Shown here: one piece after another, positions 38,818-48,262 of the stretch
How the letters are laid out: every line of letters starts with the position of its first letter
Numbering within the stretch: the first letter of the stretch is position 1
Assembly: GCF_025583945.1 (NCBI RefSeq)
Contig: NZ_JAOEGU010000004.1
Location: 62,001-126,000 of the forward strand
DNA: 64,000 nt
DNA from: Methylobacter psychrophilus
Lineage (GTDB): Bacteria > Pseudomonadota > Gammaproteobacteria > Methylococcales > Methylomonadaceae
Direction of reading: 5' to 3'
Position numbers and translations under genes: made by a program
The notes under the pieces: generated by a model
The model's input: only the letters and a program-made list of their open reading frames with translations
What the model was told of the DNA's origin: nothing
The model's database searches: none

Positions 38818-39332
38818 CAGTTTTCTCCCCATTCAATCAGTAACGGTTCTTCACCGGCATTGTCATATAACGCCCAGTCATTGACGAGAGGACTATACTG
38901 TTGTTCAAAATTTTTACGACCCGCAATAAAACGGCGTCTAATAACCGCTTCTGGAATATGATGTCCACCTTGCTGAACTCTAAAAGCAACGCGCTCAATG
39001 GCCACGTCAACCGTGGGTAAGCTTAAAAAATACAAACTGACCTGATAACCCTGTTCCTGCCATTTTTGTATATGACGCAAATACGCCAAACCAGACAGTG
39101 TCGTTTCAAAAGCAAAAGACTGTTGCTGTGCGACACAGCTAGCCAGTTCCTGCAACATTAATCGCCCCGCTTTAATAGCCATGATTTCAGGCGCAAACGG
39201 TGACAATCCTGCAGCAATCAAATCAGCATTAATGAACCTCTGGCAGTGTGCTTCTTGAGGTAAAAAGGCCCGCGCAAAAGTCGTTTTTCCAACGCCATTT
39301 GGACCTGCAATGATGATGATTCTTAAGGTCAT
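38817..39332 (-). CDS. Zeta-toxin-like P-loop kinase
   Basis: The 171-residue protein begins with the Walker A IIIIAGPNGVGKTTFAR (GPNGVGKT at 10-17), then INADLIAAGLSPFAPEIMAI and FAFETTLSGLAYL, the pattern of zeta toxins, which phosphorylate UDP-N-acetylglucosamine. It shares four bases (ATGA) with mod. In an R-M operon it may instead act as a regulator or as a suicide arm. The true substrate is not known. Confidence 0.88.
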   Translation of the reverse strand: MTLRIIIIAGPNGVGKTTFARAFLPQEAHCQRFINADLIAAGLSPFAPEIMAIKAGRLMLQELASCVAQQQSFAFETTLSGLAYLRHIQKWQEQGYQVSLYFLSLPTVDVAIERVAFRVQQGGHHIPEAVIRRRFIAGRKNFEQQYSPLVNDWALYDNAGEEPLLIEWGEN

Positions 39333-41005
39333 GGTTCTTTACCAAAGAGATCATCTTGATTAATGTTGGTTTGTTTAAGGCTAACGTTCTTTGGCTTATC
39401 TACTTCAGGTTCAGGTTGAGCCATCGGTAAATTAGCAACGTTTAAACTGTAATCATCATGCGCCCATTCGCAACGCGACAACACCATCTTGGGGATTTTC
39501 TTTAAAGTGAGATTTTGAAACTGATCCGACTTGCCACGAAATGCTGTACAACACACCAACAGGGAACGGTCACCGCCAACTTCATCTGACAACTCTTCCA
39601 GTTGCTGGTGTGACAAGTTTTGCGTAGTGACGTAAATGAAATCCTGCTCAGACGAATAGCCATGATTCCACCATTGACTGTCAGAGGGTGCGGAAGTGAA
39701 GCCCTCCAACTTGCATAAGGCTTCTGCCAGCATGGCCGGATTGTAGTTTTTATTAACGACCCAGTTGCCCCAACGGTCTTGTTCCAATAAGGATGGAGCC
39801 AAACTGTAATAACGAAAACCGCCACCGCCTTGCCAGTTGGTTAGATTGGAAATGCCACCTTGATCTTCACCATTTATTACTTTTTTGAGGCGTGGAATAA
39901 TATGCGTGTGGCAATGCTCACCCAACTCAATCATGATCCAGCGTCTACCCATTTTATGGGCAACAGCACCCGTAGTGCCTGATCCAGCAAAGGAATCGAG
40001 GACTAGGTCGCCTGGGTTGGTGGCTATTTCTAAAACACGTTTAAGAAGACGCTCAGGTTTTGGCGTATCGAATATATCAAGGCTATTAAAAGCTCGCACT
40101 TCCAGTTTAGCTTCATGATTGTGACCAACTTCTTCCGTTGGCCAAAAAGTTGCGGGTGGTCTTGTTGGACTCTCCTCTATGTATTGCTTTACATAGATTT
40201 CCCATCGCCCTTCTTTTTTTATATATTCCAGCTGATTTACATTCTTAACAACATTTTCTTGCTTCCAACGCCAGCGGCCCTCAGTACCATCTGGTTTAAT
40301 AGGAAAAATCTCTGTACTGTCTGGGGCTAAAATTGGATACCACATAGATGGACGGTGGTGTCGCAAAGATTCTGACCCTTCTTTCCTTAAGGATCGTCGC
40401 CGATAATATTTATTTTCAGTTTCATCAAAAAAACCAAACTGTGCTGTGTTTTGATCCTTCGGAAGTTGTTTAGGAAAAAATCTATCTGTCTTTTGATAGA
40501 CCAATAAATGGTCATGTGAAACACTAAACCCTCGCGCATCCATTCGTTCGCTATAAACCTTTTGCCATAAACAGTTTGCAGAAAAATTGTTCCGGCCAAA
40601 AATCTCATCACACAGCACCTTCAAATAATGCGCTTCATTATCATCAATGGTAATCCACAAGGAACCGTCATCGGACAATAAAGAACGGATAATCTCCAGA
40701 CGGTCACGCATTAAACCTAACCAAATGGAATGTTCCAAACCATCGTCATAATGAGTAAAGGCACTGCCGGTATTGTAAGGAGGATCAATAAACACGCAAT
40801 TTACTTTGCCAGCATACTCTTGTTCCAAAGCTTTTAACGCGAGCAAGTTGTCACCAAAAATCAACTTGTTATCAAACTGGTCATTCTCACTGACACGATG
40901 CTTTGCGTGATACGACAAGCTTGGGTTTTCCAGTAATATTCGCGGTTCCAGTTTAGGCCGCTTATCCTTGCCTATCCAAGTCAGTTCCAGTTTGGTTTTG
41001 CTCAT
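39329..41005 (-). CDS. mod: Type III modification methyltransferase, Mod subunit
   Basis: The 558-residue protein has the amino-methyltransferase motif IV DPPYNTG (74-80) and motif I DSFAGSGTTGAV (about 337-348), in the beta-class order of Mod proteins. The stretch between them (about 100-320) is the target recognition domain and decides the methylated site. It should methylate adenine on one strand and pair with Res. It starts 11 bp after AIPR. Confidence 0.93.
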   Translation of the reverse strand: MSKTKLELTWIGKDKRPKLEPRILLENPSLSYHAKHRVSENDQFDNKLIFGDNLLALKALEQEYAGKVNCVFIDPPYNTGSAFTHYDDGLEHSIWLGLMRDRLEIIRSLLSDDGSLWITIDDNEAHYLKVLCDEIFGRNNFSANCLWQKVYSERMDARGFSVSHDHLLVYQKTDRFFPKQLPKDQNTAQFGFFDETENKYYRRRSLRKEGSESLRHHRPSMWYPILAPDSTEIFPIKPDGTEGRWRWKQENVVKNVNQLEYIKKEGRWEIYVKQYIEESPTRPPATFWPTEEVGHNHEAKLEVRAFNSLDIFDTPKPERLLKRVLEIATNPGDLVLDSFAGSGTTGAVAHKMGRRWIMIELGEHCHTHIIPRLKKVINGEDQGGISNLTNWQGGGGFRYYSLAPSLLEQDRWGNWVVNKNYNPAMLAEALCKLEGFTSAPSDSQWWNHGYSSEQDFIYVTTQNLSHQQLEELSDEVGGDRSLLVCCTAFRGKSDQFQNLTLKKIPKMVLSRCEWAHDDYSLNVANLPMAQPEPEVDKPKNVSLKQTNINQDDLFGKEP

Positions 41006-41015
41006 TCGCTCAATC

Positions 41016-42803
41016 TCATATTTGTGGTGCTTGACTAATTAAATAATCGACTAGCATTTGCATTGGATACTTGTCAGTCCCTTTGGATACGTTTCTTAAA
41101 TTGGTTACTGTTGCATTTGCAGAATGCCCATAATTTTTTATCATTAACGCATTGATAATTGGCAATGTATGTCCCTGATTGCGAAATAATGCTAATGGCC
41201 CCCCGAGTATTCTATGAGAATCAACAATATCTAATGTTTGTTGCCTTAACTCATCCAATGGTAGGCTAATTAGGTCTTTTATTTCCTTGTCAGTAAGCAC
41301 GTCAGACGATTTGATTCGATTACTGAGCCGTTTTAGCAATATGCCTGCAATACAAAACACACCATGCCTATAAGTAAGTTTTACCCAACCAGCTGCACTA
41401 TTCTCATTTGCCAAAATAACCGTGCGTATTTCACGGTATATTTTAACTGCATTGATAAGCTGTGTTGCTCTCACGTCGTCAGTAAATATTGTTTTGTATT
41501 CATTGGTGTCTTTATCTACAAATCGAGCCGACTCAGATTTTAATCTAACCAAGAATCTTGGATCATTTTCTAACAAAGCCAAGGCTTTTGCCGCCTCGTC
41601 GAGTTTAATAATTTGATTGGTAGAATGAGATATTGCTCCCGGTCGATAATGATAGGCATAGCCTTGTATAGCAACATCTTGTCTCAACCGTTCTTGGTTG
41701 TCATCAAGTGCGGCAAAATGTGCAGATAAAACAGGGTTTTGATGATTCCTTGCTTTGGTAATTTTTTTAGAAAAATCATCGGCAGCATTTGCTTTAATAA
41801 TTGTCAGCATCACTTTAGCTGAACTCAAATCACTTTTCGGATTGTTTTTAATATATTCCGCTGCCGTTGCAACTGTTTGCGCACCATTGATAATGGAGAA
41901 ACCACGAACATTAATATTTCTATATCCAGCAACAGTTGACTTAGGATCAACAATCTCACTTAGAGCCGTTACGCCATTATTTAAAAATAGAAAATCTTGC
42001 GGATTATCGCCTAACGTAGTCCTAATAGATTGGTTGACGTTAGATTGTGTTGAGCCAAGGTAATATCGGATATTCTTTTCATATAAATCTTTTCCATATT
42101 TTTCATGTAAAGCGGCTAAATCAGATAACTTGGCAACTCCATAATAGACTTCTCTCTGCTCGTTTATTTTTTGATAGCCTTTCAATTTAATTTGATCATT
42201 TACCTGTTTGCATGCACGCTCTGATCTAAGTGATTCAATAATATTTTCTGAATTATAAGTAATTATCTGACTATCAAAACGCTCTTCTTGTAGGTCATCG
42301 TCAGAAGTTAAACGTTCTAATGCCTCTAAAGCATGCTTCGATATACCATCACCTGTAAACGCAACTACTAATTTGATATGATTACATGAATCAAGTGCAG
42401 CTTGAATTTGTAAACACCTGCTTTGAACATTGGCATTAAAATTATCGAATTTTTGCTTTATTAATAATCGAATACCTTCAACAAACGCTTGCACATCCTC
42501 CTGCTTGAATGATTCAGAAGCTTTTAATTTCGATTGTACTAAGTATAGTGTTTCCGTTTTTTCATGATAATAGATGGCATCAATGCCGTTATCATCAAAA
42601 TCATCTACGACTGATTTTGCAGCTTCATGAGCAGGCACATCCAGAATATGCTGAAGAACAAATGCACTAAAAGCTCTGGAAAGTTGCTTGTTTTTATTTT
42701 GTTCCGGGCCTTTGTCGACTAACAAATCCGGCAAATCGGATACATACCTTTGCTCCAAAATCCCCTTTAGTGCGCCCATGAATTCTTTAGGTAATGCTGT
42801 CAT
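41016..42803 (-). CDS. AIPR-family abortive infection protein
   Basis: The 595-residue protein has the AIPR core: DIPAHE-like start, EKTETLYLVQSKLK, FLNNGVTALSEIVDP and RGFSIINGAQTVATAAEYIK (about residues 275-310). AIPR proteins are linked with phage resistance by abortive infection, but their activity is not known. Its place between the SNF2 helicase and Mod makes it a likely core member of a composite system. Confidence 0.92.
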   Translation of the reverse strand: MTALPKEFMGALKGILEQRYVSDLPDLLVDKGPEQNKNKQLSRAFSAFVLQHILDVPAHEAAKSVVDDFDDNGIDAIYYHEKTETLYLVQSKLKASESFKQEDVQAFVEGIRLLIKQKFDNFNANVQSRCLQIQAALDSCNHIKLVVAFTGDGISKHALEALERLTSDDDLQEERFDSQIITYNSENIIESLRSERACKQVNDQIKLKGYQKINEQREVYYGVAKLSDLAALHEKYGKDLYEKNIRYYLGSTQSNVNQSIRTTLGDNPQDFLFLNNGVTALSEIVDPKSTVAGYRNINVRGFSIINGAQTVATAAEYIKNNPKSDLSSAKVMLTIIKANAADDFSKKITKARNHQNPVLSAHFAALDDNQERLRQDVAIQGYAYHYRPGAISHSTNQIIKLDEAAKALALLENDPRFLVRLKSESARFVDKDTNEYKTIFTDDVRATQLINAVKIYREIRTVILANENSAAGWVKLTYRHGVFCIAGILLKRLSNRIKSSDVLTDKEIKDLISLPLDELRQQTLDIVDSHRILGGPLALFRNQGHTLPIINALMIKNYGHSANATVTNLRNVSKGTDKYPMQMLVDYLISQAPQI

Positions 42804-43002
42804 TTTTAGCTTTCCATATTGGTGTTATCTCTCAATTTTGATGAATATTAGAACGGATCTTTTCTCCATACCATTCTTACACAGCATGAGCTATTGAAAA
42901 TAATCCATACGAATCTCCCAAGTGAAAGTTGACTTTCACGTTATTCATTCAGAATAAATCACAAACTCCATCTTTCTATTTACTTTCGAGGATATAAATT
43001 CA

Positions 43003-45855
43003 TTACACACTCCAAGCAATTGTAAACAAATCTTCTTCGTATAATTTCTGATTGAGTTTACTTTCCAGTTGCTCAATTAGGGCTTCCCGGCGCTCATCAA
43101 CTTCGTCTTGCCGATCAAAGAGTTCTTTGCGTTGCTTGTTGCGAGCGCGTTCCAACTCCTGTTGTTGCTTTTGCCAGGATAACTTTTCTGCCAGCGTAGG
43201 TGCTATTTTGGCATTGCGCCGGACTTCTTTAATTTGCTGATCAATGTCTTTAATGCCGTGTTCCAGACCAAACTTCAAATCATCCGCCCAATGGTCAAGC
43301 TTATTCACTTCATCTTCAAAAAAGGTCAAGTTACGACTGTTGACCATTTTAATAATATCGTTTTTAGAACTGGTCAGTGCGTCTTCAAGTTGCGCACTGG
43401 CTAACACGCTTTGTGGCTGGCATTGAGTCGCTGGCAACTGCATGAGTTTCTGTGCTGTTTCAGCAGGCAATAACTTTCCGTCACTGGTCTCGGCAGAAAA
43501 TATCAGATGGTCTTCCGTCCGTTCCAATGCTTCTATGCTAAAACGCTGTAATTTTAACGTGCCGGACTGCCCAAGCAGTGATTCAATTACACTAACTTTT
43601 GCGCCATGTGCGGCATAGTCAAAGCTAATTTGTGCAGTGGGGGTTGGTTTGTTTTTTGCCGTTTCCAGTACCCATTCGCCCAGTGGATGATTAAGACGAT
43701 AGACATGGGCATTAACCGACGCTGTACTTTGATTTTGACCACGGGCAATCAGTTGATAGTCACCCAGAGGTACTTCATTTGTAACATTATCATGTAGATT
43801 AAAACGATGTTGATGGTCGTCAAATATTGCGTATGCTCTGAGTTGATGCTGCGTTACTGCCCAGAACCAACGACTAATTTTATCCAAGCGTTGTTCTGCT
43901 TGATCAAGCTGTAACTTGAGCAAGTTGTGAATATCTTCATCAAAATTATCGAGTAGTTGTTGGCGCGTTTCAGTCATCTGTTTGTTAATGTCACCTTCCA
44001 TTTCCTGTTGGAGCTGGGTAAAGGCAATTTCAATTTGCTCGGTGCTACGACAGGTTTCGTAAATGGCTTGTATGCGCTTTTCAAAATCAATGCCGGATTC
44101 AATTGAGCCCAATACATCATCAGATGCACCAAAGACGCCATCAAACAAATGAAACTTATCCGTTAACAATTGCAGTACACGCTGGTCGGCATAATTGCTT
44201 TGGTTAATAAAATTGATGACGACTACATCAAAATTTTGGCCATAACGATGACAACGACCAATACGCTGTTCTATACGCTGTGGATTCCAGGGTAAATCGT
44301 AGTTGATCACTAAAGAACAAAATTGCAGGTTGACGCCTTCGGCACCGGCTTCTGTTGCAATCATAATTTCGGCATGAAACTGAAAATGTTCAATAAGTGC
44401 CGTACGTCTGTCAATTTGTGGTGAGCCGGTTATTTTGTCAGAGCCTTTATTTTCTAATAACCATTGCTGGTAAATATGAGTAGTTTCCGGGCTGTTATTG
44501 GTACCGTTAAAGGTGACCAAGGTATCTGAGTAATGATTGGCAGCAAGATAGTTTTGCAAGTATTCTTGGGTGCGTTTGGATTCGGTAAAGATTACGGCTT
44601 TGCGCGGTGCATTCATCAGCGCCATTTGTTGAAAGCCCTGATTTAACGCAATCAATAGAGCTTGAGCTTTGCTGTCGTCACTAATTTTTTCAGCTTGTCC
44701 AATGAGGTCTTGTAGTTCAAGTATTTCCAACTTCAACTGCTCTTTATCTATGACTTGCTCGGAATTATCTATGGAATCGCTATCCAACTCTTCAAGATAA
44801 TCCGTTTCCAAATCGTCACTTTCAATTAGCTTGGCAATAAAGTCAGTATCATCAACCTTATGTTCACGAAGCGTTTCCAGTCGGCATTTGATAGTAATCA
44901 ATGTGCTATGAACGGCATGAGTACTGGAAGCTAATAACTTACGCAGGATGAGTCCGGTAAGATGGCGTTGACGCTTGGGGAGAGCATAACTGTCTTCACG
45001 TTCCAGTAATGCGGTAATGCCATTATAGAGATGCATTTCTGCATAAGATGGGGTAAAGGGAACCGTGATGGTCTTGCGTTGTGTGTAACGAATGTATTCC
45101 AAAACCTGTTTGCGCAAGGTTCGCTTTACAAAGCCCTTTAATCTATCTTTCAATTGGCCAACGCCATCGGTGCCCATGTAGTGCTGACGAAACGACTTTT
45201 CGTCACCAAAAAGATGCTCATCCAATAGGGTTGATAATCCGTAAATCTCTAGCAATGAGTTTTGTAAAGGTGTCGCCGTAAGCAACAACTTTTGCCGCCC
45301 CGATAAGGAACGTTTTAACGATTGTCCCATTTTATTGCTGCTACGATACGCATTGCGTAGTTTGTGTGCTTCATCCATGACCACCAGATGCCATGGTTCA
45401 ATGAGTAAAGATTCTTCTAATCGTACTGCAAAATGGTACGAGAGAATATTGATGCAGTTATTGTTGAGCGGGTTGTTAATACCTTGCTTCTTTAATTGTC
45501 GCCAGGTATTGGCATCAAGAATCTGTGACGGTAAATTAAATTTGTCTTGCAGCTCTTGCGCCCATTGCTTGCGTAAAGAAGCAGGGCAGATGATCAGTAA
45601 TTGACGTTTGCGTTCTGCCCAATACTGACAAAGAACTAAGCCTGCTTCAATGGTCTTTCCTAAGCCAACTTCATCTGCAAGGATAACACCTTTATTAAAT
45701 GGATTGTGAAGCGCAAACAGTGCGGCGTTAATTTGATGAGGATTGAGATCAACTGTGGCATCAAATAATGACTGAGATAGCCTGTTAACGCCATCAGCGG
45801 CGTAATGGCAAGTCAGCTCATAGGCGTAATATTTCGCGTGGTAATCAGTTATCAC
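43003..45855 (-). CDS. SNF2-family helicase, first gene of the defence operon
   Basis: The 950-residue protein has the SNF2 motifs: LADEVGLGKTIEAGLVL (Walker A, 61-68), VVMDEAHKLRN (161-164), LTATPLQNSLLEIYGL and the C-terminal EQRIGRCHRYGQ. Behind the motor lies a long region with coiled coils and a charged C-terminal end. SNF2-type motors with AIPR and methylases are found in composite defence systems such as DISARM-like loci. It is about 200 bp upstream of AIPR; the gap holds no other gene. Confidence 0.93.
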   Translation of the reverse strand: MITDYHAKYYAYELTCHYAADGVNRLSQSLFDATVDLNPHQINAALFALHNPFNKGVILADEVGLGKTIEAGLVLCQYWAERKRQLLIICPASLRKQWAQELQDKFNLPSQILDANTWRQLKKQGINNPLNNNCINILSYHFAVRLEESLLIEPWHLVVMDEAHKLRNAYRSSNKMGQSLKRSLSGRQKLLLTATPLQNSLLEIYGLSTLLDEHLFGDEKSFRQHYMGTDGVGQLKDRLKGFVKRTLRKQVLEYIRYTQRKTITVPFTPSYAEMHLYNGITALLEREDSYALPKRQRHLTGLILRKLLASSTHAVHSTLITIKCRLETLREHKVDDTDFIAKLIESDDLETDYLEELDSDSIDNSEQVIDKEQLKLEILELQDLIGQAEKISDDSKAQALLIALNQGFQQMALMNAPRKAVIFTESKRTQEYLQNYLAANHYSDTLVTFNGTNNSPETTHIYQQWLLENKGSDKITGSPQIDRRTALIEHFQFHAEIMIATEAGAEGVNLQFCSLVINYDLPWNPQRIEQRIGRCHRYGQNFDVVVINFINQSNYADQRVLQLLTDKFHLFDGVFGASDDVLGSIESGIDFEKRIQAIYETCRSTEQIEIAFTQLQQEMEGDINKQMTETRQQLLDNFDEDIHNLLKLQLDQAEQRLDKISRWFWAVTQHQLRAYAIFDDHQHRFNLHDNVTNEVPLGDYQLIARGQNQSTASVNAHVYRLNHPLGEWVLETAKNKPTPTAQISFDYAAHGAKVSVIESLLGQSGTLKLQRFSIEALERTEDHLIFSAETSDGKLLPAETAQKLMQLPATQCQPQSVLASAQLEDALTSSKNDIIKMVNSRNLTFFEDEVNKLDHWADDLKFGLEHGIKDIDQQIKEVRRNAKIAPTLAEKLSWQKQQQELERARNKQRKELFDRQDEVDERREALIEQLESKLNQKLYEEDLFTIAWSV

Positions 45856-46122
45856 TCGCTGTATAAATCCATTGACTGTTGTTTAATCCATTACGTGACT
45901 AATTAGTTGTTAATCGCCAGAAGTTTGTCTGCTCAAAAGGCTGTCGGCTTATGGCTAAGGCTATGAATATTACAGTAAATTATCCTTAGTTACTACGAGC
46001 TCAAGAAAACCGGTACCAATAATTAACGCGGTCAATCATCACCAGCGTAGTTATAGTGTTACCTGAAAACAATTTTTTACGTGTATTGGGATGTTATCCA
46101 GCTTGGATAAATTACCGCTATA

Positions 46123-46280
46123 ACTTGATGTTCAAGTTTTTAATTCTTGATTTTAACTAATGCTGTTAAATAAGGCCTTACAGCCAAGTACCTATGATGC
46201 TACACCATGAACGCATGGACGAAAATCCCTTGATTTATCTGGGATCATCTCAGTCAAGCTAAAAAACTTGAACGTCAAGT
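46123..46280. mobile_element. 158-bp MITE related to the IS at 14832
   Basis: The left end ACTTGATGTTCAAGTTTTTAA (46123-46143) and the right end AAAAAACTTGAACGTCAAGT (46261-46280) are near-perfect inverted repeats, flanked by ATA on both sides. They differ by few bases from the ends of the IS at 14832-16390. The centre is non-coding. It lies in the spacer between the SNF2 and the 566-aa genes (45856-46369), where nothing else is seen. Confidence 0.85.
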
Positions 46281-46369
46281 ATAAGGTATTTTTATAAAAT
46301 AAAGTTAAAAATAGTGTATTTTAACCAGACTTAGATAGTTTCTTCATAAAGTCAGAAAAACTGGAAAAT

Positions 46370-48070
46370 ATGAATTTATTTAATTTAAATAAAATTAATT
46401 TGCTTGCTTTAGAACCAAATGATATTGATGGCTTTGAATGTTGGGTGCAGCAAAAAGAAGTTGCATCATGCTTAGAAAATGAAGCCCAAGACGAGTACAT
46501 TATACTCTACGCATCTCTGCCTCATACTTTCATTCATACAGTGCTAATACCAATAGCTGAGCCAGAAGAAGAAATTATTAATGATCTTTTAAAATGGAGT
46601 TACAACCCTTTCTCTTCTTGGAGTCTGGTGTGTTCTTCTGATAATGCCTGGATTGAACCCCCTCTTTCTGGTTCAAGGAGTAAGACTCTTAAATCTGGTG
46701 AGCAAATTATATTTGGGCGCTCATTTGATGGAGACCCTAGTCAAAAAAACTACTATGAGCTAAATCAGAAAATTGCTCATGTACTTGACGTACATTTCGT
46801 TTCTGAAAGAAATTCCTGGTGTAAATTGGATGACCATGGCGATATAGATGATATTTTCAAAATTATAAATATTAATACCTTCCCACGAAATCAAGAAGGA
46901 ACAATAATTTGTGTAAAAAGAGATGTCTTGGGCGGATTTGCTAGTGTAGAGAACTTACGCCTAATGAGAATGTTTGATTTTACTAGATATAGATCTGATA
47001 ATTTCTCTGGTTGGGGGAATAGTCGAGAGCACTCAACCTTCAATAATTCAAATTTTATTTTTGGCACGTTATCCATCGCGTCAGGAATTGGAAGCTATTC
47101 GACAGGTTTTCAACTCATAGATATAAAAGTCCCAAAAGAACAAGTTGTAAATACCGCTTGGGGAAAATCTGAAACCGAAGATGAAAAAGAGTATTGCACA
47201 TATATCGCAAGTGATTTGAAAAATAAGGTTATTGCTGAAATATCATGCAATCCATCTTGTTTGTCTAACTATTTTACAGTATCTGAACTTCCATTTGAGG
47301 TTACACCCGCATTTTTCAAGCCTGAAGTTTTATCTAAATACAAAAGTGATCGTGCAAAATACAAATTAGATAGCCGCTCTATTGAGTGTAGAGGCTCATG
47401 GCATTTAAAGACCTTTGATATCAATTCGGCAGGTCAGGTACACACATACTTAATCTATTTAAGCAATTTACCATACCATGAGCAGCTTCATTGGAAACAA
47501 TTTAATGAAAATCCTAAGGCTCCGCTTTCCGATAGAGCCATTAAAACTGATTTTGAAGGACAGTTCTATGAAGAATATGATCCATTGCCTAGTTTAAAAC
47601 GCAAGCTAGATACGCTCTATTCTGAAGATGTAAATTGGTGGAAACTTCGCGACCAAGAAGCTCCCGGTAAAGTTCACTATCCTTACACAAACTCTCGGGA
47701 CGAATGGGCAGAAGAAATTTTAAATTTAGACCAGTTGTTAGTCGAAGGCCTAGAAGAAAAATGGCTTCGTAAAAAAGCCAAAGACTTAAAATGTAACCCA
47801 GATGAACGCCTTCGAGCATTAAAGCTTATAGAAATAATACTCGTTGCTGCAAATTTTGAAGAATTCCATGCACGTGAAATAATGTCTTCACTTCATATTG
47901 TGCATAACTTACGTTCAGTATTAAAAGGACATACCTCCGGTACCAAGGCAGAAAAAATCAGAAAAGATGCTTTAACAGAACATGGTAGCTTTAGAAAGCA
48001 TTTTGAAAAAATTTGCACTGACTGTGATGAATCAATTGAGATATTAGCAAGTGCGTTTAAAGAAATATGA
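46370..48070 (+). CDS. Unknown 566-aa protein
   Basis: The protein is soluble, with a mixed N-terminal two-thirds and a strongly helical C-terminus (about 460-566: ALKLIEIILVAANFEEFHAR, then SSLHIVHNLRSVLKGHTSG). I recognise no family. A WGKSETEDEKEYC... stretch and several conserved-looking tryptophans may suggest an enzyme or sensor fold, but this is not evidence. The gene is on the opposite strand to the adjacent R-M operon, with its own spacer of about 500 bp. It is AT-rich, like the other cargo. Confidence 0.8.
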   Translation: MNLFNLNKINLLALEPNDIDGFECWVQQKEVASCLENEAQDEYIILYASLPHTFIHTVLIPIAEPEEEIINDLLKWSYNPFSSWSLVCSSDNAWIEPPLSGSRSKTLKSGEQIIFGRSFDGDPSQKNYYELNQKIAHVLDVHFVSERNSWCKLDDHGDIDDIFKIININTFPRNQEGTIICVKRDVLGGFASVENLRLMRMFDFTRYRSDNFSGWGNSREHSTFNNSNFIFGTLSIASGIGSYSTGFQLIDIKVPKEQVVNTAWGKSETEDEKEYCTYIASDLKNKVIAEISCNPSCLSNYFTVSELPFEVTPAFFKPEVLSKYKSDRAKYKLDSRSIECRGSWHLKTFDINSAGQVHTYLIYLSNLPYHEQLHWKQFNENPKAPLSDRAIKTDFEGQFYEEYDPLPSLKRKLDTLYSEDVNWWKLRDQEAPGKVHYPYTNSRDEWAEEILNLDQLLVEGLEEKWLRKKAKDLKCNPDERLRALKLIEIILVAANFEEFHAREIMSSLHIVHNLRSVLKGHTSGTKAEKIRKDALTEHGSFRKHFEKICTDCDESIEILASAFKEI

Positions 48071-48142
48071 AGACTATAGGTCGACAGTTGACAAAAGTAC
48101 TTCCCAAGAGTTGTCGTTGATCTAGCGTAAATAATTACATAA

Positions 48143-48242
48143 AGTCGCACCCTCCCAGGCCACATAGCCAATCGGAATGATCCTCTCGGATGGCCTTTAC
48201 GCGAGTTTCAATATCGACATGAATTTGAGCGAGGGTGTTCAT
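48143..48242 (-). pseudogene. Inverted fragment of the YkgJ-like gene start
   Basis: On the minus strand this reads MNTLAQIHVDIETRVKAIRE and DHSDWLCGLG, almost the same as the start of the YkgJ-like gene at 53991, and ends within the first cysteine motif. It is a truncated inverted copy. The segment between 48.2 and 54 kb is thus framed by two copies of the same 5' end. Confidence 0.9.
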
Positions 48243-48262
48243 CTTAGATTTCCTACCACAGG

